Origin: Pseudomonas sp. Fl4BN1
GTDB lineage: Bacteria > Pseudomonadota > Gammaproteobacteria > Pseudomonadales > Pseudomonadaceae
Direction: 5' to 3'
DNA: 64,000 nucleotides
Assembly (NCBI RefSeq): GCF_009908285.1
Contig: NZ_JAAARM010000013.1
Span: 1-64,000, forward strand
Below, piece by piece: positions 54,075-63,010 of the stretch. The notes under the pieces were generated by a model, which ran no database searches, had not been told where the DNA came from, and saw nothing but the letters and a program-made list of their open reading frames with translations. How positions within the stretch are numbered: the first letter of the stretch is position 1; each line of letters opens with the position of its first letter. A program made the translations under genes and the position numbers.

Positions 54075-54716
54075 ATGGAAATCTTCCTGCAGACAGTGTT
54101 GTCGTTCCCCACAGTGCTGTTCAGCTTCATGCTCTGTCTGGCAGTGATCTACTGGGCCGTGGTTGCCATGGGCATGCTTGATGTCGACCTGCTGGACTTC
54201 GAGGCCGACTCGCTGCTCGACAGCGCTCACGCCACCGAAGGCCTGGCCGGGCTGCTGATCAAGTTCAAGCTCAACGGGGTGCCGGTCACCCTGGTGCTGA
54301 CCCTGCTGACGTTCTTCAGCTGGTTCCTGACCTATTTCGCCGAACTCTACATTCTCAGTCACCTGCCGCTGGGCTGGCTGCGCTATCCCCTGGGTCTGTT
54401 GCTGGCGATGGTCGCGCTGTTTCTGGCCGCGCCCATCAGCGCCGCAATCTGTAGCCCGCTACGTCCGCTGTTTCACAAGATGGAAGCTACCAGCAGCCAA
54501 TCGGTGCTGGGGCAGACCGCTGTGGTACGCAGCGGCCGGGTCACCCTGGAGCACGGCGAAGCTGTGCTCGAGAACGGCGGCGCGGGCCTGATCCTGCGTG
54601 TGCGTGCCGATGAAACACAAGCTTTCAAACGCGGCGATCGCGTCGTGTTACTGGAGTATCTGCAGGCGCAACACGCCTATAGGGTCATTACCGAGGACGA
54701 GTTTCGCGGCCTCTGA
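54075..54716 (+). CDS. YqiJ-like membrane protein with OB-fold domain
   Basis: The 213-residue protein starts MEIFLQTVLSFPTVLFSFML. Hydrophobic segments lie at about 12-35, 77-97 and 104-125, followed by a C-terminal beta-rich OB-fold (about 140-210; SVLGQTAVVRSGRVTLEHGEA, FKRGDRVVLLEYL) of the YqiJ/NfeD type. Such proteins are nearly always next to flotillins. An in-frame extension upstream to 54045 lacks a ribosome site, whereas AGGAAAG precedes the ATG at 54075. The flotillin gene starts 36 bp later. Confidence 0.87.
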   Translation: MEIFLQTVLSFPTVLFSFMLCLAVIYWAVVAMGMLDVDLLDFEADSLLDSAHATEGLAGLLIKFKLNGVPVTLVLTLLTFFSWFLTYFAELYILSHLPLGWLRYPLGLLLAMVALFLAAPISAAICSPLRPLFHKMEATSSQSVLGQTAVVRSGRVTLEHGEAVLENGGAGLILRVRADETQAFKRGDRVVLLEYLQAQHAYRVITEDEFRGL

Positions 54717-54752
54717 GCCCGGACTTCCTCAGAATCAAAGGAGATTGATTGC

Positions 54753-56828
54753 ATGAATTTACCGTCGCTGCTGCCCATCCTGCTCGGGATTGGCCTCGTC
54801 GTCCTGGTGGTCTTCGGCCTGTTGGCCTTGTTCAAGGCCTTTTACATCAAGGTCCCCCAAGGCACGGCGCTGATTGTCAACGACATGTCCTCGACCCCCA
54901 AGGTGCACTTCACCGGCGCCCTGGTGTACCCGGTCATCCACCTCAAGGAGTTCATGCGCATTTCGCTGATCACCCTGGAAGTTGATCGTCGGGCCAAGGA
55001 CGGGCTGATCTGCCGCGACAACATGCGCGCCGACATCACCGTGGCCTTCTACCTGCGGGTCAATGAAACCCAGGAAGACGTGCTCAAGGTGGCCAAGGCC
55101 ATTGGTGTCGACCGCGCCTCTGATCGCGCGGCAGTCAACGAGCTGTTCAACGCCAAGTTCTCCGAAGCGCTGAAAACCGTGGGCAAGCAGTTCGACTTCG
55201 TCCAACTGTTCGAAAATCGCCAGGATTTCCGCGACCGGATCATCGAGATCATCGGCAACGACCTCAACGGTTACGTGCTGGAAGACGTGGCCATCGACTA
55301 CCTGGAACAGACGGCCAAGCACTCCCTGGATCCGAGCAACATTCTCGACGCCGAGGGTATCCGCAAGATCACCGAGCTGACCGCGACACAGAACGTCATC
55401 ACCAACGAACTGGAATGCAACCAGGCGCTGGCGATCCAGAAGAAAAACGTTGAGACCCGCGAAGCCTCGCTGTCCCTGGAACGCCAGCAGGCCGACGCTG
55501 AAGCGCGGCAGAAGCGCGAGATTGAAACCATCCGTGCCCGCGAAGAAGCCGAAACCGCCAAGGTCAAGGAAGAAGAGCGCCTGAAGGCCGAACAAGCACG
55601 CATTCAGTCCCAGCAGGAAATCGACGTGCGCACCGAGAACCATCAGCGCGAAGTCGAAGTGGCCCAGCAGAACCGCCAGCGTGCCGTGGTCATCGAGGTG
55701 GAAAAAGTCACCCGTGCCAAGGACCTGGAAGTGGTGGCTCGCGAGCGTGAAGTCGAGCTGCAGCGCATCGAGAAAGAAAAGGCCCTGGAAGAGCAGCGCA
55801 AGAACATCGCCACGGTGATTCGTGAGCGGGTAGCGGTAGAGAAAACCGTGGCCCAGGAAGAAGAACGGATCAAGGAAGTGCGCGAGATTTCCGAAGCCGA
55901 ACGCGCCAAGCAAGTGGTGGTGATCCAGGCCCAGGCCGAAGCCGAGCAGGACCTGGTGCGCCAGGTCAAACAGGCCGAGGCCGACGAGACCCGCTCCAAA
56001 CACAAGGCGGTGGAAATCAACAACCTGGCCCAGGCCGAACTGGAAGCCGCGGCCAAACAGGCCGAAGCCAAGAAACGCCTGGCCGAAGGCCTGGAAGCCG
56101 AGCGCGCCGCGCCTGGCCTGGCGGATGCCCGAGTGCTGGAAATCACTGCTGCGGCCCAGGAAAAAGAAGGCCTGGCTCAAGCCCGCGTACGCACCGAGCA
56201 GTTGATTGCCGAAGCCCGTGGCGAACAGGAAAAAGGCCTGGCCGACGCACGCATCATGGAAGCCCAGGCGGCTGCCAAAGAGAAAGACGGCCTGGCGGAA
56301 GCCAAGGTCATGGAAGAAAAACTCGGGGCTCAGGCCCGTGGCGAAGAGCAACTGGGCGCGGCCAAGGCCAAGGCCACCAAGGACCTGGGTTCGGCCGAAG
56401 CCGAGGTGCTGCTGCAGCGCCTGAACGCCGAGGCCGAAGGTCTGGGCAAGAAGTTCAGTGCTCTGGATTCCCTCAGCGACAGCGCGCGCCAGCACGAAGA
56501 ATTCCGCATGCAACTGGAGAAGAACTTCGAGGAAGCGATGGCCGCCATCGCCGCCAACAAGGAAATCGCCAAGGACCAGGCCGAAGTACTGTCTGCTGCC
56601 CTCAGCAAGGCCAAGATCGAGATCGTCGGTGGCGAAGGCGACTTCTTCAACTCCTTTGCCAAGTCGCTGTCGGTGGGCAAGGCCATCGAGGGCGTGGTGG
56701 GCAAGAGCCCGGTGGTCCAGGACGTCCTGGCGCGCCTGCTCAACGGCAAGAGCGCCCCGGCCGTAGCGGCCGAGCTGGCTGCCGCTGCCGTTACGCGCAA
56801 GGTTGAGGCGCCCTCTGCCGAAGCCTGA
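54753..56828 (+). CDS. Flotillin (YqiK-type, SPFH domain)
   Basis: The 691-residue protein has one N-terminal membrane helix (about 8-30) followed by an SPFH/band-7 domain (about 30-215; KVPQGTALIVNDMS, ICRDNMRADITVAFYLRV, FRDRIIEIIGNDLNGYVLEDVAIDYLE). A very long, charged coiled coil runs from about 225 to 640. Its later part has degenerate repeats built on GLAxAR and EARGEQ/QARGEE. The C-terminal segment (FFNSFAKSLSVGKAIEGVVG) resembles the flotillin membrane-associated tail. Flotillins form rings in lipid microdomains, and YqiJ is the usual partner. Confidence 0.93.
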   Translation: MNLPSLLPILLGIGLVVLVVFGLLALFKAFYIKVPQGTALIVNDMSSTPKVHFTGALVYPVIHLKEFMRISLITLEVDRRAKDGLICRDNMRADITVAFYLRVNETQEDVLKVAKAIGVDRASDRAAVNELFNAKFSEALKTVGKQFDFVQLFENRQDFRDRIIEIIGNDLNGYVLEDVAIDYLEQTAKHSLDPSNILDAEGIRKITELTATQNVITNELECNQALAIQKKNVETREASLSLERQQADAEARQKREIETIRAREEAETAKVKEEERLKAEQARIQSQQEIDVRTENHQREVEVAQQNRQRAVVIEVEKVTRAKDLEVVAREREVELQRIEKEKALEEQRKNIATVIRERVAVEKTVAQEEERIKEVREISEAERAKQVVVIQAQAEAEQDLVRQVKQAEADETRSKHKAVEINNLAQAELEAAAKQAEAKKRLAEGLEAERAAPGLADARVLEITAAAQEKEGLAQARVRTEQLIAEARGEQEKGLADARIMEAQAAAKEKDGLAEAKVMEEKLGAQARGEEQLGAAKAKATKDLGSAEAEVLLQRLNAEAEGLGKKFSALDSLSDSARQHEEFRMQLEKNFEEAMAAIAANKEIAKDQAEVLSAALSKAKIEIVGGEGDFFNSFAKSLSVGKAIEGVVGKSPVVQDVLARLLNGKSAPAVAAELAAAAVTRKVEAPSAEA

Positions 56829-56929
56829 AATGCCTGACCCCACCTGATTCACCCGCGCTCCCCGGCCCCGCAGCCGTCGTCTGTATCGACGGCTCCAGGG
56901 CGGGTGCCGCTGCGGGCGTTTCAGGTACT

Positions 56930-56960
56930 GGGCTCCAGGTTTCAGGAGCCCGCTTTTTTT
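56930..56960 (+). terminator. Intrinsic terminator between flotillin and AAA+ genes
   Basis: GGGCTCC and GGAGCCC arms with loop AGGTTTCA are followed by GC and seven Ts, 102 bp after the flotillin stop and 31 bp before the AAA+ ATG. A second stem AGCCGTCG/CGACGGCT lies at 56872-56894. Partial termination would make the downstream genes less expressed than the upstream ones. Confidence 0.8.
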
Positions 56961-56990
56961 GCACACCGCCGTAGATCCAGGAAGGCCACG

Positions 56991-59900
56991 ATGTCGGACG
57001 CTCAAGTCGCAACTCCCCCGCAGGACGTATTGGACAAGGCCGTCGCCGAAGGCGGCGCCTATGAGGTGCTGCAAAAGCGCCTGCTGGACCAGGGCCAGCG
57101 CCTGCGGGCCACCACCGACAGCCTCAACCAGAGGCGTCTCGACGAGTTCGGCAACAGCCGCATGGAAGTGGTCGGGCGGGTGCGCATCCGTACCGAGAAC
57201 AACTGCATCGCCCGGGACATCGTCCAGGTCGGCGACTGCCTGCTGTTTGGCTACAACGTGTTTATCGGCCTGAAGAAGGAAACCAGCGTCGCCGACGTGT
57301 TTTCCCTCTACCGGCTGGTGGAAGAGGGCGAAGGCTATGAAGCCGAGCCCGTGCCCCTGGAAGGCAGCTTCCTGGCTGCCCAGGGCTTCCTCAATGATTT
57401 CAATGAGCTCTACACCTATTACAAGAACACCCGCCTGCTGCAACTGGCGATCCGTGACGGCAAGCTGCTGGCGAGTTTCCAGATCGGCGAGCGCGTCACC
57501 GATGTGCGGGTGTTCCGCTGGTCGATCTCGGTGGACGGCCGGGACGTGCGTTACATCGACAACCGCGGCGAGCGCGATATCGCCCTGCCGGCGCCCTTCG
57601 ATTTCGAATGGAAGAAAGCCACCCGCGAGATGGTGGTGGAAGGGCGCTTTCCGCACCTGAACATCCTCGACACGGTGTTCGTCGAAACCATCGGCGGCGA
57701 CCTGACCATCAAGGTCGAAAACAATACCGAATCGGGCCTGGGCATCTACCGCGAAGAGGTGCTGGACAAGACCCAGTCCCTGGACGACTCGCAGATCGAA
57801 TTCGCCCGCCTGGGCAGCCTGATCCTGCTCAAGGTCCTGCCGTACCGCGAAGAGCAGTGGCGCTACCTGGTGTTCAACAGCCTGACCCGCCAGGTCGAAC
57901 GCATCGACGCCATCGGCCTGGCCTGCGTGCAACTGCCGGAAGACCACGGGATCATCTTCCCCGGCGGTTATTACCTGCAGAGCGGCGAGTACAAGACCTT
58001 CGAGCAGTCCATGGAAGGCATGCGCTACAAGCGCTCGGTGCGCTCGCCCAACGGTGAAGATGTGCAGTACATCTTCTACCACCCCGAGCAGGGCCGCTCG
58101 GTGCTGCTGACCTACAACATGATCAACCGCCAGTTGCAGAACCCGCTGTTCGGCCACGGCTACGCGCGCCTGGAAGACGGGCGCATGGTGATCTTCGCTG
58201 CCGAAGGCGATGAGCCGACCCGAGTCCATCCGATGCAGGTCTGGCAGACGCCGTTCTTCACCGAGGAGTTTGCCGCGCGGCAACCGACCCGCAGCGGTTT
58301 CCTTGGGCGCATCGGCAACGCCGAACTGGTGCGCAGCGTGTCCGATCTCTACGACCTGTGCCGCGAGATCGACACCCCGGCGGTGTCGGTGCAGCGTTAT
58401 TCGCTGCTGTGCCAGAACACCCGGCGCCTGTTCGACGTCTACCACTGGCTGGGCAGTGCCGAGCTCGACGGCCTGGCCCCGCTGCTGCGGGAAGTGGCCT
58501 CCACCTCGGAACTGGTGCTGGACGAATACGAGAAAGTCGAGAGCATCCGCCGTCAGTCGGACCAGGCCATGGTGGCCGCCGAGGCCAAGCAGAAAGCCCT
58601 GCTGGACAGCCTGCTGGTGGACAGCTGGGACCAGGTGCAGAGCTTCGTCGATGCACTGAACGGCATCACCGCCCAGCGCGGCCTGTTGCTGACCATTCGC
58701 GACTACCGCTACATCGACGTGGCGCGCATCGACGCCATGGAAGCCGAGCTGCTCAAGGCCCAGGAGCGCACCGCCGCCGGCACCGCGACCTTCCTCGCCA
58801 GCGAGCAGGCCCTGCTGCCCTTCGTCACCCAGCTCGAAACCCTGGACGCCCAGGCGCAGAAAGCCGAGACCGTGGCCCAGCTCAGCGAGCCCCTGGGGGC
58901 CCTGCAAGCCATGGCCGGCGACCTGGACATGCTGTCCGGCCTGATGGCCTCGTTGCAGATCGACGACGCCACCCAGCGCACCCGGATCATCGAATCCATC
59001 TCGCAGATCTACGCCCGCCTGAACCAGGCCAAGGCCCGCGCCGAACAACGGCGCAAGGGCCTGGGCTCGACCGAGACCGTGGCGCAGTTCGGCGCCCAGT
59101 TCAAACTCTTCAGCCAGGGCATCACCAATGCCCTGGCCCAGGCCCAGGACCCCGAGCGCTGCGACGAACAACTGTCGCGGTTGCTGGTGCAGCTTGAAGA
59201 ACTGGAGAGTCGCTTTGGCGATCACGAACAGTTCCTCGGCGACATCCTCGGCAAGCGCGAGGAATTGCTGGAAACCTTCGAGGCCCACAAGCAATCGCTG
59301 CTCGACGAGCGCCAGCGCAAGGCCCAGGGCCTGCTGGACGCGGCGCGGCGGATTCTCGACAGCCTCGGCCGGCGCACCGCCAAGTTCACCCAGGCCGAAG
59401 AGCTCAACGCGTTCTTCGCCGCCGACCCGCTGATCCTCAAATTGCGCGAGTTGGCCGAGCGTCTGCGCGAGCTCAAGGACAGCGTCAAGGCCGACGATGT
59501 CGAGTCGCGCCTCAAGGGCGCCCGGGACCAGGCCGTGCGCGCCCTGCGCGACAAGACCGAGCTGTTCGAAGAGGGTGGCAACGTCATCAAGCTCGGCCCG
59601 CGCCACCGCTTCAGCGTCAACACCCAGGAACTGGACCTGACCCTGATGCCCCGGGGTGATGAGCTGCACCTGCACCTCACCGGCACCGATTTCCTCGAAC
59701 CGTTGCGCGACCCCGAGCTGGAGGCCCTGCGGGACTTCTGGCAGGTGGCCCTGGAGTCGGAGTCGGCCCAGCTGTACCGCGCCGAATACCTCGCCGGGCA
59801 AGTGCTGGACGCTGCCGACCGAGGCGCGGAAGGCCTGAGCCTGGAAAGCCTGAAACCCTTGCTGGCGCACCCCGAAGAACTGGCGCGGGTGATCCGCGAC

Positions 59901-62240
59901 TTCGCCGCGCCGCGCTACAAGGAAGGCTACGAGAAGGGCATCCACGACCACGACGCCGCCGCGATCCTCCTGCACCTGTTGCCCCTGCGCGACAGCGCCG
60001 GTCTGCTGCGTTTCGGCGCGGCGGCGCGAGCCTTCGCCGCACTCTTCTGGGCCCGCCAGCAGCACCAGCCGCAGCCCCGGCAATGGGCTGAGCGGGCTCG
60101 CACCAGTCGGCATATCCAGCAACTGTTCGGCCGCCGTGAAGGCTTGCTGCAGTTGCAGGAAGAAATCCTCCTGGCGCTGCAGGACTGGCGCCAGCAGCAG
60201 GCCTTCAGCCTGCCGGCGGAGCTGTTGCCGGAGGCTGCTGAGTACCTGGTGCAGGAACTGGCGGCGGACCGGATCGAGTTCACCTTCAGCAAGTACGCCA
60301 AGCAGTTGCAGGAAGCCCTGACCCTGCGCCTGCAAGGCGCACGCATGTGGGACGACTACCAGCAGGCCCTGGCCCAGCTGGCAGAGCGCCCGGCCGCGCA
60401 ATGGGCGCTGGCCGGCAACTGGCTGTCGGCGCTGTGCGCCGAAGGCGAGTTCGCCGAATGGAGCGACTACGTGCCCGAGGCCGTGGCCCTGTCGCTGCTG
60501 GGCGAGGATTTTGCCAAGCGCATCACCGAAGTCGACCTGCGGTTCAAGGTCGACAACCTGATGGGCGAACACCCGCGCATCCAGGAACGCAGCCTGTCCC
60601 TCACCGTGGACGGTTTCTTCGCCCGCCTGCGAGCTCACCGCGAACAGTTCCTGCCCGGCCTGCAGCGCTACCAGGCCCTGCGCCAGGGCATCATCAGCCG
60701 CGAGCGCTCGGCCCTGCGCCTCAGCGAATTCAAGCCGCGGCCGTTGAGCTCCTTCGTGCGCAACAAGCTGATCAACGACGTGTACCTGGGCTTTATCGGC
60801 GACAACCTGGCCAAGCAGATGGGCACCGTGGGCGAGAACAAGCGCACCGACCTGATGGGCCTGCTGATGCTGATTTCGCCACCGGGCTACGGCAAGACCA
60901 CCCTGATGGAATACGTGGCGCACCGCCTGGGCCTGATCTTCATGAAGATCAACGGCCCGGCCCTGGGCCACCAGGTGCGCTCCCTGGACCCGGCCCAGGC
61001 GCCGGACGCCACTTCGCGCCAGGAGCTGGAGAAGCTCAACCTGGCCCTGGAGATGGGCAACAACGTGATGCTCTATGTCGACGACATCCAGCACACCCAC
61101 CCGGAATTCCTGCAGAAGTTCATCTCGCTGTGTGACGGCACTCGACGTATCGAGGGCGTGTGGAAAGACCGCACCAAGACCTACGACATGCGCGGCAAGA
61201 AATTCTGCGTGGTGATGTCGGGCAACCCGTACACCGAGTCCGGCGAGGTGTTCAAGATCCCCGACATGCTGGCCAACCGGGCGGACATCTATAACCTCGG
61301 CGACACCCTGGGGGGCATGCAGGACGCCTTCGCCCTGAGTTACATCGAGAACGGCCTGACCTCCAACTCGGTGCTGGCGCCATTGGCCACCCGCGACATG
61401 GCCGACGTCTACCGCTTCGTCGCCAAGGCCGAGGGCAAGGCCTTCTCCAGCAATGAGCTGAGCCACAGCTACAGCGGCGCCGAGATCAACGAGATCACCA
61501 CCACCCTGCAACGCCTGATGCAGATCCGCGACGTGGTGCTGCGGGTCAACCAGCAGTACATCGCCAGTGCGGCCCAGGCCGATCAGTACCGCAGCGAACC
61601 AGCGTTCAGGCTGCAGGGCAGCTACCGCAACATGAACAAGATGGCCGAGAAAATCTCGGCGGTGATGAACGATGCCGAGCTCCTGCAACTGCTGGCCGAC
61701 CACTACCAGGGCGAGTCCCAGCTGCTGACCACCGGCGCTGAGGAAAACCTGCTCAAGCTCGCCGAGCTGCGCGGTAACCAGACCCCGGAACAGAGCGAAC
61801 GCTGGACCCAGATCAAGCGCGACTTCGTGCGCAACCGTTCCATGGGCGGCAGCGACAGCGATGTCGGCACCCGGGTGGTGGCTCAGCTCAACGATCTGGT
61901 CGAGGGCGTACGTGGCCTGGCCCGGCCGCCAGTGGACGAGGCCGAGGCGGCCAAGCCCTGGCGTGAACTGCTGGCCGGCCTGGAGCGACTGGGGCAGCAA
62001 ACGCCGCATATCGAAGTTGAGCTGCAAACGCCGGAACAGCCAGGCATGCGTGAAGTGCTGGAAGGCCTGGTCGAGCAGCTGGAAAACAGCTTCCTGCCGC
62101 TGATCAAGGTGATGCACAAGAAGATCGACGTCGACCTGCACGGTCATCACCGCATCAGCGACATTGCCAACCGTCTCGACGAACTGAGCCGCATGCTCAG
62201 CAACGGCGAGGTTCCGACCCTCAAGGACCCCCAACCGTAG
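56991..62240 (+). CDS. Giant AAA+ ATPase, DUF3686-type (annotated elsewhere as DNA repair ATPase)
   Basis: The 1749-residue protein has residues about 1-450 rich in beta strands, matching my recollection of DUF3686 (YNVFIGLKKET; YLVFNSLTRQVERIDAIG). Long helical and coiled-coil stretches follow (about 530-860), then a second small beta region (about 862-905) and more helices. One AAA+ domain lies at about 1265-1510 with Walker A PPGYGKTT (K1302), Walker B MLYVDDIQ (D1364, D1365), a sensor-1 Asn in VVMSGN and a downstream ANRADIYNLGD segment. The start is MSDAQVATPP at 56991. The DNA-repair label is historical; nothing in the sequence shows DNA binding. Confidence 0.9.
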   Translation: MSDAQVATPPQDVLDKAVAEGGAYEVLQKRLLDQGQRLRATTDSLNQRRLDEFGNSRMEVVGRVRIRTENNCIARDIVQVGDCLLFGYNVFIGLKKETSVADVFSLYRLVEEGEGYEAEPVPLEGSFLAAQGFLNDFNELYTYYKNTRLLQLAIRDGKLLASFQIGERVTDVRVFRWSISVDGRDVRYIDNRGERDIALPAPFDFEWKKATREMVVEGRFPHLNILDTVFVETIGGDLTIKVENNTESGLGIYREEVLDKTQSLDDSQIEFARLGSLILLKVLPYREEQWRYLVFNSLTRQVERIDAIGLACVQLPEDHGIIFPGGYYLQSGEYKTFEQSMEGMRYKRSVRSPNGEDVQYIFYHPEQGRSVLLTYNMINRQLQNPLFGHGYARLEDGRMVIFAAEGDEPTRVHPMQVWQTPFFTEEFAARQPTRSGFLGRIGNAELVRSVSDLYDLCREIDTPAVSVQRYSLLCQNTRRLFDVYHWLGSAELDGLAPLLREVASTSELVLDEYEKVESIRRQSDQAMVAAEAKQKALLDSLLVDSWDQVQSFVDALNGITAQRGLLLTIRDYRYIDVARIDAMEAELLKAQERTAAGTATFLASEQALLPFVTQLETLDAQAQKAETVAQLSEPLGALQAMAGDLDMLSGLMASLQIDDATQRTRIIESISQIYARLNQAKARAEQRRKGLGSTETVAQFGAQFKLFSQGITNALAQAQDPERCDEQLSRLLVQLEELESRFGDHEQFLGDILGKREELLETFEAHKQSLLDERQRKAQGLLDAARRILDSLGRRTAKFTQAEELNAFFAADPLILKLRELAERLRELKDSVKADDVESRLKGARDQAVRALRDKTELFEEGGNVIKLGPRHRFSVNTQELDLTLMPRGDELHLHLTGTDFLEPLRDPELEALRDFWQVALESESAQLYRAEYLAGQVLDAADRGAEGLSLESLKPLLAHPEELARVIRDFAAPRYKEGYEKGIHDHDAAAILLHLLPLRDSAGLLRFGAAARAFAALFWARQQHQPQPRQWAERARTSRHIQQLFGRREGLLQLQEEILLALQDWRQQQAFSLPAELLPEAAEYLVQELAADRIEFTFSKYAKQLQEALTLRLQGARMWDDYQQALAQLAERPAAQWALAGNWLSALCAEGEFAEWSDYVPEAVALSLLGEDFAKRITEVDLRFKVDNLMGEHPRIQERSLSLTVDGFFARLRAHREQFLPGLQRYQALRQGIISRERSALRLSEFKPRPLSSFVRNKLINDVYLGFIGDNLAKQMGTVGENKRTDLMGLLMLISPPGYGKTTLMEYVAHRLGLIFMKINGPALGHQVRSLDPAQAPDATSRQELEKLNLALEMGNNVMLYVDDIQHTHPEFLQKFISLCDGTRRIEGVWKDRTKTYDMRGKKFCVVMSGNPYTESGEVFKIPDMLANRADIYNLGDTLGGMQDAFALSYIENGLTSNSVLAPLATRDMADVYRFVAKAEGKAFSSNELSHSYSGAEINEITTTLQRLMQIRDVVLRVNQQYIASAAQADQYRSEPAFRLQGSYRNMNKMAEKISAVMNDAELLQLLADHYQGESQLLTTGAEENLLKLAELRGNQTPEQSERWTQIKRDFVRNRSMGGSDSDVGTRVVAQLNDLVEGVRGLARPPVDEAEAAKPWRELLAGLERLGQQTPHIEVELQTPEQPGMREVLEGLVEQLENSFLPLIKVMHKKIDVDLHGHHRISDIANRLDELSRMLSNGEVPTLKDPQP

Positions 62241-62262
62241 AGGCCGGCTTGCCGGCGCCTAC
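62237..62262. repeat. Half-REP hairpin spanning the AAA+ stop codon
   Basis: GTAGAGGCCGGC and GCCGGCGCCTAC are complementary apart from one base on each side, around TT. The first arm includes the TAG stop. It lies between the AAA+ and PLD genes. Confidence 0.75.
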
Positions 62263-62276
62263 CCAAGGATCACGAC

Positions 62277-62966
62277 ATGGATTTTGCCCACCTGGACCAG
62301 CAACTGCGCGACAGCCTGCAGGACCTGAAACTGAGCAATGAAGAGCGCGACGAACTGCGCCAACTGGGCAGTGAGCTGGGCACCGACCAGGTGCGCTACC
62401 TGCGCAATCGGGCCTTCGATCTGGTGCGCGAGTTGAGCCTGGCCGACAGCGCTAATGTGCTGCCGGCGCTGAAATGGCTGGAGCAGGTGATCAAGACCCT
62501 GGATACCCACAGCGCCCCGGTGCGGGACATGGCCAGTGCCCACTTCAGCCCCGGCGAGGACTGCCGGCGCAAGATCCGCGACCTGTGCCGCCAGGCCCGG
62601 ATCTCGGTGGACATCTGCGTGTTCACCATTTCCGACGATCAGCTGAGCGACGAGATCCGTGCCTGCCATAAGCGCGGCGTGGTGGTGCGGGTGATCAGCG
62701 ACAGTGAAAAGCAGTTCGATGTCGGCAGCGATATCGCGGCGCTACGGGAGGCCGGGGTGCCGGTGCGGATCGACGACACGCCGTTCCACATGCACCACAA
62801 GTTCGCCGTGTTCGATGGCCGTACCCTGCTCAACGGCAGCTTCAACTGGACCCGCAGCGCCACCACCGGCAATGAAGAGAACCTGCTGGTGATCGATCAT
62901 CCGCAACTGGTGGCCAGTTATCTCAAGGAGTTCAACGAGCTCTGGAGCCGCTACGCGCCGCGTTGA
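62277..62966 (+). CDS. Single-HKD phospholipase D-like protein
   Basis: The 229-residue protein has a helical N-terminal region (1-85) and a PLD-like domain from about 90. The HKD motif reads HHKFAVFDGRTLLNGSFNWT (H173, K175, D180). One HKD copy means it must dimerise, as in Nuc nucleases and mitoPLD-type enzymes, which cut nucleic acids or phospholipids. It has no signal peptide, so it is cytoplasmic or peripheral. The start is MDFAHLDQQL with AAGGA upstream, 36 bp after the AAA+ stop, so it is the last gene of the cluster. Confidence 0.9.
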   Translation: MDFAHLDQQLRDSLQDLKLSNEERDELRQLGSELGTDQVRYLRNRAFDLVRELSLADSANVLPALKWLEQVIKTLDTHSAPVRDMASAHFSPGEDCRRKIRDLCRQARISVDICVFTISDDQLSDEIRACHKRGVVVRVISDSEKQFDVGSDIAALREAGVPVRIDDTPFHMHHKFAVFDGRTLLNGSFNWTRSATTGNEENLLVIDHPQLVASYLKEFNELWSRYAPR

Positions 62967-63010
62967 TCGGCTGTGCGCCGCCAAGGAGGGCGGCGCTGTG
63001 GGTTATCCGC

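Noticed and set aside
54759..62234. A 2491-codon open frame on the minus strand opposite the flotillin and AAA+ genes.
   Set aside because: Its codons are exact reverse complements of the sense codons (same register), so it stays open only because TTA, CTA and TCA codons are rare here. The translation is low-complexity and matches nothing. Both sense genes have clear domains.
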